This document shows positions 1 through 6,456 of a stretch of 7,651 nt of DNA, one piece after another. Made by a program: the position numbers and the translations under genes. Within the stretch, counting starts at the first letter, position 1; every line of letters starts with the position of its first letter. The DNA lies in NCBI GenBank assembly GCA_015494385.1, contig WGBJ01000415.1, positions 1-7,651 on the forward strand, written 5' to 3'. The notes beneath the pieces were generated by a model, which saw only the letters and a list, made by a program, of their open reading frames with translations, searched no databases and was not told the origin of the DNA. The DNA comes from Marinosulfonomonas sp. Lineage in GTDB: Bacteria > Pseudomonadota > Alphaproteobacteria > Rhodobacterales > Rhodobacteraceae.

Positions 1-2
1 CA

Positions 3-7
3 AAGGA
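3..7 (+). promoter_or_regulatory. Shine-Dalgarno site of flgH
   Basis: AAGGA lies 7 bases before the ATG at 15 and is a strong match to the anti-Shine-Dalgarno sequence. It supports that start codon, which also yields an intact lipoprotein signal peptide. No promoter elements can be judged in the few bases upstream, and flgH is probably internal to an operon that begins to the left of the window. Confidence 0.75.
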
Positions 8-14
8 ATACCGA

Positions 15-749
15 ATGTCCCTGAAACACCCATTGCCCCTGATCGCACTGCTATTGCTGGGGGCCGGATGCGCCAAGCTGGAAAATGTAGGCAAAGTTCC
101 TCCATTATCCCTGACACAGGGCGGCGATGAATATAACGCGATGGCCTCGCCGGGCCTGCCGCAACAGGTTGAACATATGCGCAGCACCGATACCGCCTCT
201 CTCTGGAGTGCGGGGCGCCGCTCCTTGCTGGGGGATCGGCGTGCGGTTCAGCGGGGGGATATTCTGACGGTTGTGATCGAAATCGACGACAAGGCGGAAA
301 TTTCAAACTCGACCGCCAGAACCCGCAATGGATCAGAAAAAGCCGGCTTGCCCAATATGCTGGGCATCCCGCAACGCATTAACGAAAATCTGCCGGCGGG
401 CGCGACAATGGACAATGCCTTTGAAAGCCATTCTGCCAGCACCTTTTCCGGTGACGGTTCCGTCCGTCGAAAGGAAAAGCTGACCCTGCGCGTGGCGGCC
501 ACGGTTACCGGTGTTCTGCCGAATGGTGTTCTGGCCATTCAGGGGTCGCAAGAGGTTCGGGTTAATTTCGAAATCCGCGAATTGCTGGTGACCGGTTACG
601 TCCGGCCCGAAGACATTTCGCGACAAAACCAGATCACCTATGACAAAATTGCCTCGGCGCGAATTTCATATGGCGGACGCGGTCAGATTTCCGATGTGCA
701 GCAGCCCCGTTACGGGCAGCAGGCCGTCGATATTATTTTGCCATTTTAG
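15..749 (+). CDS. flgH: Flagellar L-ring protein FlgH (lipoprotein)
   Basis: FlgH is the outer-membrane lipoprotein that polymerises into the L-ring, the bushing through which the flagellar rod passes. The 244-residue length is normal for the family. The N-terminus is a lipoprotein-type signal peptide: a hydrophobic run at residues 7-15, then Gly-Ala-Gly-Cys, with Cys19 the likely lipidated residue. The box is slightly atypical because Gly rather than Leu is at -3. Family hallmarks follow: Ser-Leu-Trp at 62-64, the R-x-G-D-I-L-T-V block around 80-86, the strand-rich segment 150-180 containing V-L-P-N-G, the G-Y-V-R-P-E-D-I block at 194-201, and the C-terminal Y-G-Q-Q-x-V-D-I-I-x-P-F ending. 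The next gene's Shine-Dalgarno overlaps the stop codon, so the two are surely cotranscribed. In related bacteria flgA and flgG usually lie just upstream, which would be outside this window. Identification is firm. Confidence 0.97.
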   Translation: MSLKHPLPLIALLLLGAGCAKLENVGKVPPLSLTQGGDEYNAMASPGLPQQVEHMRSTDTASLWSAGRRSLLGDRRAVQRGDILTVVIEIDDKAEISNSTARTRNGSEKAGLPNMLGIPQRINENLPAGATMDNAFESHSASTFSGDGSVRRKEKLTLRVAATVTGVLPNGVLAIQGSQEVRVNFEIRELLVTGYVRPEDISRQNQITYDKIASARISYGGRGQISDVQQPRYGQQAVDIILPF

Positions 750-752
750 GAG
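748..752 (+). promoter_or_regulatory. Shine-Dalgarno site of the FliL-like gene
   Basis: AGGAG overlaps the flgH TAG stop codon and stands 6 bases before the ATG at 759. This is near-ideal spacing; it fixes the start of the FliL-like gene and suggests that ribosomes finishing flgH can reload directly. Confidence 0.8.
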
Positions 753-758
753 TCCGCA

Positions 759-1268
759 ATGGGTAAAATCCTTCCAATTCTTCTGGCGCTAATCGGTGTC
801 GGAGCCGGAGTGGGCGCTGGCGTGATGCTAAAACCGGACCCTGCCGAACACGGCGATGTTGCCGATTGTGCCCCGCCGCAAACCGAAGGGGGGCATGCTA
901 CACCACAGCCCGTTGTCGATGAACAAGGGCAGGAATTGACGCCGGAGTATGTGAAAATGAACAACCAGTTCGTTATTCCCGTCTTGAAAGACGGGAATAT
1001 GGCGGCGCTGGTGGTTCTATCTATCAGTCTGGAGGTAACGCCCGGCGGCAAAGAGGCCACGTTCCAGCGCGAACCAAAATTGCGCGATGCCTTTAATCAG
1101 GTGTTGTTCGACCATGCCAATTCCGGCGGGTTTGACGGGGTGTTTACCAACAGCAATAAAATGGTGGTGTTGCGGGATTCCCTTTATGAGGTTGCACAAA
1201 AGGTGGCTGGCCCTGTGGTTCAGGACATCCTGATCAACAATATCGTTCGTCAGGATATTCAAGGCTAA
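759..1268 (+). CDS. FliL-like flagellar basal body-associated membrane protein
   Basis: This 169-residue protein has the architecture of FliL: a very short cytoplasmic N-terminus, one glycine-rich transmembrane helix at about 4-23, a polar linker at about 25-60 with a lone Cys37, and a periplasmic domain at about 62-169. The segment 'EYVKMNNQFVIPVLKDG' followed by 'ALVVLSISLEV' matches the start of the FliL periplasmic domain, and P-K-L-R-D-A-F at about 106-112 matches its conserved helix. FliL proteins sit around the MotAB stator near the motor and affect torque or swarming. The gene follows flgH by 9 bases with a strong Shine-Dalgarno, so it is the last gene of that operon. Its stop overlaps the stop of the oppositely oriented FliJ-like gene. 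In the Rhodobacterales a separate fliL is, as far as I recall, encoded near fliF, so this may be a second, divergent member. I therefore leave the symbol blank. Family assignment is likely; the exact role is unproven. Confidence 0.8.
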   Translation: MGKILPILLALIGVGAGVGAGVMLKPDPAEHGDVADCAPPQTEGGHATPQPVVDEQGQELTPEYVKMNNQFVIPVLKDGNMAALVVLSISLEVTPGGKEATFQREPKLRDAFNQVLFDHANSGGFDGVFTNSNKMVVLRDSLYEVAQKVAGPVVQDILINNIVRQDIQG

Positions 1269-1645
1269 GCCCGTCCGGATTTCACCCGCGCCTCTTCATT
1301 GGATTGCTCCAGCAATTTGCGTACAGCTTCGTCCTTGCCAAATGCTTTTTGCGCCTTCTGGCGTTGTTCTTCATACTTGGCCAACAGCGCGGCGCGGCGG
1401 GTATTCAGCTTGCGTTTTTGTTGTTGTAGCCAGCTTTGCCAACGCATATCCGCGCCTGCCAAAAGGGCCTGATCCGTCCCGCCCTTGGCCAACAGCTGCC
1501 CGGACCGCTTCTTGCTTTCTTTATCCAGTTCCATGATCTGCTCTTTGAGCTTTCGTTCTGCCAGTGCAATCTGTTGCAGTTTCATCCGTTCGACATCCAG
1601 AACCATGCCGGTCAGGTTTTGCAAGGCAAGCAACTGTTTATCCAT
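1265..1645 (-). CDS. FliJ-like coiled-coil protein, putative export ATPase stalk
   Basis: This small, highly charged, helical protein has 126 residues, slightly shorter than enterobacterial FliJ (about 147). Two long helices are apparent, at about 3-52 and 58-120, separated by a short Gly-containing turn (A-K-G-G-T-D), consistent with an antiparallel coiled coil. Trp69 and Trp72, followed by a Q/K/L-rich helix and an A-F-G-K-D-E-A segment, recall the Trp-containing second helix of FliJ. There is no signal peptide or membrane segment, so it is cytoplasmic. The ATG directly abuts the flhB TAA stop (TAAATG), and AAAGG lies about 10 bases upstream inside flhB. In known systems FliJ is the central stalk of the FliI ATPase and contacts FlhA; its place at the end of an flhA-fliR-flhB operon fits that role. 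The assignment is an inference from shape, size and context; sequence identity to known FliJ appears low. It could instead be another export chaperone. Confidence 0.6.
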   Translation of the reverse strand: MDKQLLALQNLTGMVLDVERMKLQQIALAERKLKEQIMELDKESKKRSGQLLAKGGTDQALLAGADMRWQSWLQQQKRKLNTRRAALLAKYEEQRQKAQKAFGKDEAVRKLLEQSNEEARVKSGRA

Positions 1646-2737
1646 TTATCGCCCGCCTTTTCCCGAAACCTTTTTACGCAATTCTTCGGCAAACCGGATA
1701 GCAGCAGCAACGGCCTGATAATGGTCCGGCGGAATTTCCTGACCGATTTCAACCGTCGCAAACAACGCGCGGGCTGTAGGCGGATCACGATGGATCGGCA
1801 CACCGGCCTCATTCGCGGCTTCGCGAATCCGGGCGGCAATTTCATCCACACCTTTGGCCACGCAAACCGGTGCCATCCCCGCCGAGCGGTCCCATTTCAA
1901 GGCAACCGCGTAATGGGTCGGGTTCACAACCACCACGCTGGCCTCGGGAACATCGGCCAGCATCTGGTTCATCGCAATTTCATAGCCCTTTTGGCGACGT
2001 TGCTGTTTGACATGCGGATCACCCTCGCTTTGTTTGGCTTCATCCGTCATTTCCTTGCGCGACATCATATTGCGGCGGGTGTGTTCGGCCTTTTGCCACA
2101 TGAAATCCACCGCGCCGATGCCCAGTGCAATCACCAACACCACCAACAGGAATTCCACCAGCAAGCGTGACAGCACGGTGGTTATCATGGCAGGCGGCAA
2201 ATGCACCGTTCCCGTGATTTCCTGCATCTTTCCTTTCAAAAAAAACGCCAGAACCAGTGAATAGATCATCAGTTTGAAAAAGCTTTTACCAAACTCAAAC
2301 AACCCGCTGCGCCCAAACTTGTTTTTCGCGTTCGAAAGGATCGAAATGCGCGATAGCTTCGGGATCAGTTTATCAGGTGCCACAACAAAACTGCGCTGCA
2401 CAAGGATGGACAGAATCACAAGCAATGCCGGAAACAGGAACCACGGGCCGATGGACAGCATCAGCCCTTTGAAAATGCCGCCCGAAACCGGGCGTGCGCT
2501 ATCACTGAAAAAAACGGTCGAAATCCGGTCTGCATTTCCAAGCATATTGGCCATAATCTGGGCGAAATCCGGCAATGTTGCCGCCCCCATCGCCATAGCG
2601 ACAAGCAGTATCCCTCCATAAGAGGCCGCTGTGTTCAGGTCCGCCGACTTTGCGAACTCGCCCCGCTTTCGGGCGTCATCCAGTTTTTTCTGGGTTGGGT
2701 CAAATTGTTTGTCGTCGTCTTGGGAGTCCTCACTCAT
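1646..2737 (-). CDS. flhB: Flagellar type III export switch protein FlhB
   Basis: FlhB is the inner-membrane export gate component that switches secretion from rod/hook to filament substrates. At 363 residues it has the usual length. The N-terminus carries the family pattern D-P-T-x-K-K-L-x-D-A-R-K-x-G at 13-26. Four hydrophobic segments lie at about 39-54, 90-113, 151-168 and 183-209. The cytoplasmic domain contains the autocleavage motif Asn272-Pro273-Thr274-His275 in 'VVVVNPTHYAVAL', intact, so self-cleavage between Asn and Pro is expected. The linker with R-x-x-M-M-S-R-K-E-M-T-D-E at about 222-233 is also typical. The start overlaps the fliR stop as ATGA, and GGAGAG 5 bases upstream supports it. 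The stop abuts the FliJ-like gene. Identification is certain. Confidence 0.98.
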   Translation of the reverse strand: MSEDSQDDDKQFDPTQKKLDDARKRGEFAKSADLNTAASYGGILLVAMAMGAATLPDFAQIMANMLGNADRISTVFFSDSARPVSGGIFKGLMLSIGPWFLFPALLVILSILVQRSFVVAPDKLIPKLSRISILSNAKNKFGRSGLFEFGKSFFKLMIYSLVLAFFLKGKMQEITGTVHLPPAMITTVLSRLLVEFLLVVLVIALGIGAVDFMWQKAEHTRRNMMSRKEMTDEAKQSEGDPHVKQQRRQKGYEIAMNQMLADVPEASVVVVNPTHYAVALKWDRSAGMAPVCVAKGVDEIAARIREAANEAGVPIHRDPPTARALFATVEIGQEIPPDHYQAVAAAIRFAEELRKKVSGKGGR

Positions 2738-3513
2738 CTTGGCTCTCCGAAAGGATCTTGCAGGAAATGTAGTAAGGCATCAGACCAAACCGACAACATC
2801 AGTGGCATGACCAGAAACATCAAAATCAACGCCCCTGCGGTAATGGCCGGCGCACCGACGAAGGCCACCATCAACTGTGGCATCGCGCGGTTAATCACGC
2901 CCAGCGCAACATTGTAGATTAGTGATGCAATGATGAACGGGGCAGCCAAAGTGAAGGCCAGCGAAAAGGCCTGTGCAATTTGTCCCACCCCCCAATCGCC
3001 CAGCATTGACGCATCCGGAAACTGGCCCGGCGTAAGAACATTATAGGACAGGATCAGAACCTCGGCGATACGGATATGCAAACCTGCCATTACTGCGAGC
3101 GCCAAGCCACCAAAAACCAGCAAGTGACCAATGGCCGGCTGCGGTTCAATTCCACCGCCACCAAAAACCTGTGACAAGGACGTGGCCTGCGCCGCGATCG
3201 AGCCAGCCATTTGCAAGGCCAGAACAAACAGGCGCAACGCAATGCCAAGCGCCAGTCCCGCTAACGTTTCGGTCGCCAATAATATTCCGATGCCGTCTTG
3301 GCGTTCGGTTAACGGATCTATCTGCGCAGCAACCGCTGGCGTTACGATAGCGGTGAACCCCAACGCCAACCCAAGCCGAACACGCTGTGGAACCGAGCTG
3401 TCGCCAAAGGCAGGCAGTAGCGCCATTGCCGCCCCGACCCGTAAAAAAACGATGAAACCCGTTAACAGACTGTCCTGCGCATAGGCCATCAGTTCCGTCA
3501 GCGCCGTGTTCAT
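2734..3513 (-). CDS. fliR: Flagellar export gate protein FliR
   Basis: FliR is a multi-pass inner-membrane protein that, with FliP and FliQ, forms the helical export gate through which rod, hook and filament subunits pass. The 259-residue length is typical. Hydrophobic segments occur at about 15-36, 46-63, 76-112, 130-157, 180-206 and 215-242. The region 'GVINRAMPQLMVAFVGAP' (205-222) is the best-conserved family signature, and the N-terminal 'FIVFLRVGAAMALLPAFG' (20-37) also fits. The start ATG overlaps the flhA TGA (ATGA at 3513-3510). Only a weak GGG-type Shine-Dalgarno precedes it, so translation probably depends on flhA. FliP and FliQ are not in the window. Confidence 0.96.
   Translation of the reverse strand: MNTALTELMAYAQDSLLTGFIVFLRVGAAMALLPAFGDSSVPQRVRLGLALGFTAIVTPAVAAQIDPLTERQDGIGILLATETLAGLALGIALRLFVLALQMAGSIAAQATSLSQVFGGGGIEPQPAIGHLLVFGGLALAVMAGLHIRIAEVLILSYNVLTPGQFPDASMLGDWGVGQIAQAFSLAFTLAAPFIIASLIYNVALGVINRAMPQLMVAFVGAPAITAGALILMFLVMPLMLSVWSDALLHFLQDPFGEPR
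2743..2748 (-). promoter_or_regulatory. Shine-Dalgarno site of flhB
   Basis: On the minus strand GGAGAG stands 5 bases before the flhB ATG, inside the last codons of fliR. It is the clearest ribosome binding site in the minus-strand operon. It suggests that flhB can load ribosomes independently as well as by coupling through the ATGA overlap. Confidence 0.6.
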
Positions 3514-5606
3514 GCGGGTACCAACCCAACGAGTGATGGCCGTGCTTCGGTCCCGATTTCCTCGAATGACAAAACAGGGTTTGTGATGCCCTTGGCTGAA
3601 AGAACCGTGCGTAAAAACCGGCGCCGGTGACGAGGGGCCGCAATAGCCGGGTAGATACCGGTTTCCGAAGCTTTGGCCAGTTTTTCAGCCACACCATTTG
3701 CCAACCGGTTAAATTCCTCGGGTGGAAGGGCCACATCCCCTTGCCCGCGTTCGCCTTCGATTTGGTATGTGTTAAAGGCCTGTTCCCATTCCGGTGCCAA
3801 CTGGATCAGGGGGATCGTACCGTTATCGCGTTTCAGTTCTGCCACCAATTGAAACCCCAACCGTTGCCTAACGTGTTCGCACATGGCCTCGGCTTGCTGA
3901 TACATCTGGCGGGCCTCGGCGGTTGCTTCCAGAATCAGCGGCAGGTTACGGATCGAAACCCGTTCCTCCAGCAACATCCGCATGATGGTTAACAACAGGT
4001 CCACCGGCACCTTGTCCGGCACCAATTCGTCCAGCATCCGGCGGTTTGCCTGCGCCCGTTCGTCATCGGACAGGTTAACAAATTCATCCAGCAACCGGCG
4101 CAGGGCCTTTAACGTTAACAGGCGCGGGAAGTTCTGTTTGATCACCTCCAGCAGATGCGTTGCCAGCACCTCTGTTGCAGAAACGATGGTGACGCCGGAC
4201 AGCGCAGCCTCTTCCTGTGCGTCATTGGTGATCCAGCGGGCGGGCGCGCCGTAAACAGGCTCGCTTACGTCTTCCCCTGCTGGCAGAATATCCGGTCCTT
4301 CGGGCAACAATGCCAAGGCACGTTCGGGGAACAGGCGATCACGCACCTGCTCAACCCCCTGAACCTTGATGACATAGGTTCCAGCGGGCAAGGACGCATC
4401 ATCGGTCAAGCGGATTTCCGGTAGGATTAGCCCAAATGCCGTGGCCACATGGGTGCGCATATTGGCAATCCGCGCATCCAGACCTGTGGCCGGATCAAGC
4501 ACCATGCTGACCAGATCGGGGGCAAATTCGACATGGATATCATCCAGATCCAGAAGGTCGCCAATGGGTGTCTGGCTGGGTTGCAATTCTTCGGTGGCGG
4601 GTAGCTTTTGCGCCAACAGGGCCTTGCGTTTGGCTGTGCGGTGAACCGACCACGCCGCCCCGCCCAAAACCATTGCACCGATAATGAACGGCAAAAACGG
4701 CAGGCCCGGTACCAGCGCAAACAACGCCATCAATACCGCCACTGTCGCAAGGGCGGGCGGGTAGCGGCCCAGTTGTGCTACAAGCTCCAGATCAACGGAT
4801 CCTTTTGTGCCACCGCGTGACAGCAACAAAGCCGAAGCGATAGATATAATCACGGCTGGGATTTGCGACACAAGTCCGTCGCCCACTGTCAGGATGGAAT
4901 AGGTTTTAAACGCTTCGGCCAAGGGCATCCCGTGAATCGCGATACCCATGATCAACCCCATCACAAGGTTCAAAAGTGTGATCAACAGGCCCGCTACCGC
5001 ATCGCCTTTGACAAATTTTGAAGCCCCATCAAGCGAGCCGAAAAATGTGGTTTCGGCCTGCTCTTTTTCCCGCCGCGCCTTGGCTTCGGCGTGATCAATC
5101 GCGCCAGCCGACATGTCGCTGTCAATCGCCAACTGTTTGCCAGGCATCCCGTCTAACGCAAATCGTGCGCCGACTTCGGCCATACGCGCAGCACCCTTGG
5201 TAATGACAATAAAATTCACGATGATCAGCACACCGAACACGACAAGCCCCATGAAAACGCTGCCGCCCATTACAAAATTGGCAAATCCTTCGATAACATT
5301 TCCAGCGGCACCGGTACCGGTGTGCCCCTGCCCGATAATCAGTTTTGTCGAAGATACATTCAGTGAAAGGCGCAGCATTAATGAGGCCAGAAGCACCGTT
5401 GGAAAGGCCGAGAATTCCAGTGGCCTGTCGATGAACAGCGTTATGGTAAACATCAGGATTGCCAGCGCAAAGGATGCTGCCAATCCCACATCCAGCACCC
5501 AGGATGGCATTGGCAAAATCATCATTACGATGATCGCCATCAGGATCAACGCCAACAAAATTGTTGGCTGGAATATCTTCAAGATCAACTGCTGCGAACT
5601 ACCCAT
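3510..5606 (-). CDS. flhA: Flagellar export gate protein FlhA
   Basis: FlhA is the large export gate protein: a membrane half that conducts protons and a cytoplasmic ring that docks chaperone-substrate complexes. The 698 residues match the family. Residues 1-325 hold the membrane half, with hydrophobic segments near 10-32, 36-58, 65-80, 112-136, 203-226, 240-263, 284-300 and 302-320. Signatures are 'RLSLNVSSTKLII' (79-91), the FHIPEP-type 'GARFALDGMPGKQLAIDSD' (146-164) and 'DGASKFVKGDA' (193-203), a loop whose conserved acidic residue is functionally critical in characterised FlhA. The cytoplasmic domain runs from about 335 to 698. The first 8 bases overlap the end of the transglycosylase gene and no good Shine-Dalgarno precedes the ATG, so coupling is likely. 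The stop overlaps the fliR start. Identification is certain. Confidence 0.98.
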   Translation of the reverse strand: MGSSQQLILKIFQPTILLALILMAIIVMMILPMPSWVLDVGLAASFALAILMFTITLFIDRPLEFSAFPTVLLASLMLRLSLNVSSTKLIIGQGHTGTGAAGNVIEGFANFVMGGSVFMGLVVFGVLIIVNFIVITKGAARMAEVGARFALDGMPGKQLAIDSDMSAGAIDHAEAKARREKEQAETTFFGSLDGASKFVKGDAVAGLLITLLNLVMGLIMGIAIHGMPLAEAFKTYSILTVGDGLVSQIPAVIISIASALLLSRGGTKGSVDLELVAQLGRYPPALATVAVLMALFALVPGLPFLPFIIGAMVLGGAAWSVHRTAKRKALLAQKLPATEELQPSQTPIGDLLDLDDIHVEFAPDLVSMVLDPATGLDARIANMRTHVATAFGLILPEIRLTDDASLPAGTYVIKVQGVEQVRDRLFPERALALLPEGPDILPAGEDVSEPVYGAPARWITNDAQEEAALSGVTIVSATEVLATHLLEVIKQNFPRLLTLKALRRLLDEFVNLSDDERAQANRRMLDELVPDKVPVDLLLTIMRMLLEERVSIRNLPLILEATAEARQMYQQAEAMCEHVRQRLGFQLVAELKRDNGTIPLIQLAPEWEQAFNTYQIEGERGQGDVALPPEEFNRLANGVAEKLAKASETGIYPAIAAPRHRRRFLRTVLSAKGITNPVLSFEEIGTEARPSLVGLVPA

Positions 5607-6456
5607 CAGAGTTTGCCACGCTTATCAATCGCGTGCCCGGTTGCGCGTTGCCCAACGGAACAAGCGAACCAAGGGTGGGCACAGTGCCACCCCCCTGTAA
5701 CAGTGGATAGTTATTTATTCGGGCAACGGATGGCACAGGTTGCTGTGATTCGGCATAGACCAATTGCACTTGCGCTTGTGGTGCATCATTTCCCATCAGC
5801 CCGCTACGGAACCGGTTAAAGCGCGCCTCGTATTTTTCGGCGTATTTCGGCGTTCGGGAATGATAGGCGCCGGCTGCACTGCCCCAATCCCCCTTTTCAT
5901 TATACAATTTCAGCAGGAATTTTGCGGCGTAAAGGGCGTTGGGCTGCGGCTGAAACATCTCTTCGATCGAGGCAAAAGCCTGCCCGTGCCACTTATAATT
6001 TATCTGGAAACAGCCAACATCGAAACTACGCGCACCGCGTTTGTAGTTCCGGTAAACAAATGCCCGCGCCTCGTCTTCGGTATCGAACCAGACGCCTTTC
6101 CCCTCCATATTTACCGTCCAGGGCCAGGGCCGCATTGCGCCCCCACGTTTTCGACCGGTTTCATTCAGGGAAATCGCCTGTAACACAGACAGTGGAACAC
6201 CCGTTTCCCTTGATGCATAGGCAGCGGCTTGATCACATATTTGCGACAAATCCTGTGCGGCACGTAGCGGATAGGCTGCTGCACCCAGCACGACCAACCC
6301 CACAACGGCACAGCGGACGATCAAAGACACAGTCGCCGTTATTCCGGCTTTTCTACAGAAGGCAATTCTAGCCATTTTCACAATTCTTGTTGTTCTTTTC
6401 AACAACAGGCTACGCACCAAGCCTTTAGAAAAGGTAAGCAAAACCGGGTTAGCCAT
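5599..6456 (-). CDS. Secreted SLT-type lytic transglycosylase, probably flagellar
   Basis: This enzyme is predicted to cleave peptidoglycan glycan strands in the periplasm. After a hydrophobic export segment (about 43-62, possible cleavage around 66-67) comes the SLT fold at about 72-215. 'ISLNETGR' carries the likely catalytic Glu99; 'FDVGCFQIN' (145-153) and 'AAGAYHSR' (194-201) are the family motifs. The tail from about 222 is Pro/Gln/Gly-rich and may bind a partner. The full frame has 285 residues. Its ATG at 6456 overlaps the upstream gene by 8 bases but gives an unusually long pre-signal segment. Alternative starts are ATG at 6375 (Met28) and GTG at 6330 (Val43), the last giving a typical signal peptide of about 25 residues. 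Placement directly before flhA points to a role in rod penetration, as for SltF of Rhodobacter sphaeroides; orthology is not shown here. Family assignment is firm; the start is uncertain. Confidence 0.9.
   Translation of the reverse strand: MANPVLLTFSKGLVRSLLLKRTTRIVKMARIAFCRKAGITATVSLIVRCAVVGLVVLGAAAYPLRAAQDLSQICDQAAAYASRETGVPLSVLQAISLNETGRKRGGAMRPWPWTVNMEGKGVWFDTEDEARAFVYRNYKRGARSFDVGCFQINYKWHGQAFASIEEMFQPQPNALYAAKFLLKLYNEKGDWGSAAGAYHSRTPKYAEKYEARFNRFRSGLMGNDAPQAQVQLVYAESQQPVPSVARINNYPLLQGGGTVPTLGSLVPLGNAQPGTRLISVANSDG
6386..6409 (-). repeat. Inverted repeat (hairpin) near the transglycosylase start
   Basis: Arms 6388-6394 and 6401-6407 are perfect 7-base complements around a 6-base loop. 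On the plus strand the stem extends to 9 pairs with one G-T wobble. In the minus-strand mRNA the hairpin ends 12 bases before the alternative ATG at 6375. The stem is A-T rich and so weak. No T-run follows on the minus strand, so it is not a standard terminator. It could affect translation initiation or be chance. Confidence 0.3.

Noticed and set aside
1227..1256. Inverted repeat ATCCTGA...TCAGGAT near the end of the FliL-like gene, considered as a terminator for either operon
   Set aside because: The stem is only 7 pairs with a long loop of about 16 bases, and no T-run follows on either strand. It lies inside coding sequence.
1303..1316. Short hairpin ATTGC-TCCA-GCAAT about 35 bases past the FliL-like stop
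   Set aside because: A 5-pair stem followed by only three T residues is too weak to call a terminator, and it is within the FliJ-like coding region.
1436..2170. Long plus-strand open frame of 244 codons opposite flhB
   Set aside because: It is antisense to a certain gene, is rich in His, Gln and Phe as expected from reading a conserved gene backwards, and has no Shine-Dalgarno or recognisable domain.
3146..3736. Minus-strand frame of 196 codons spanning the flhA/fliR junction
   Set aside because: It is an alternate frame across two certain genes, and its composition is not protein-like.
4107..4119. TTAACGTTAAC palindrome considered as a CtrA-type regulatory site
   Set aside because: The two TTAA halves are 2 bases apart instead of the 7 expected for CtrA, and the site lies deep inside flhA.
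5113..5700. Plus-strand open frame of 195 codons opposite flhA and the transglycosylase
   Set aside because: It is antisense to conserved coding sequence, with Thr/Ile/Asn-rich low-information composition and no family signature.
5730..5745. TGGCAC...TTGCT resembling a sigma-54 promoter
   Set aside because: The spacing between the GG and GC elements is 8 rather than 10 bases, and it sits inside the transglycosylase gene on the opposite strand with no gene downstream.
6374..6402. TTGAAA and GAAAAT at about 17-base spacing on the minus strand, considered as an internal promoter before the transglycosylase
   Set aside because: The -10 match is poor, and the elements overlap the hairpin and the candidate start codon, so no useful leader would remain.
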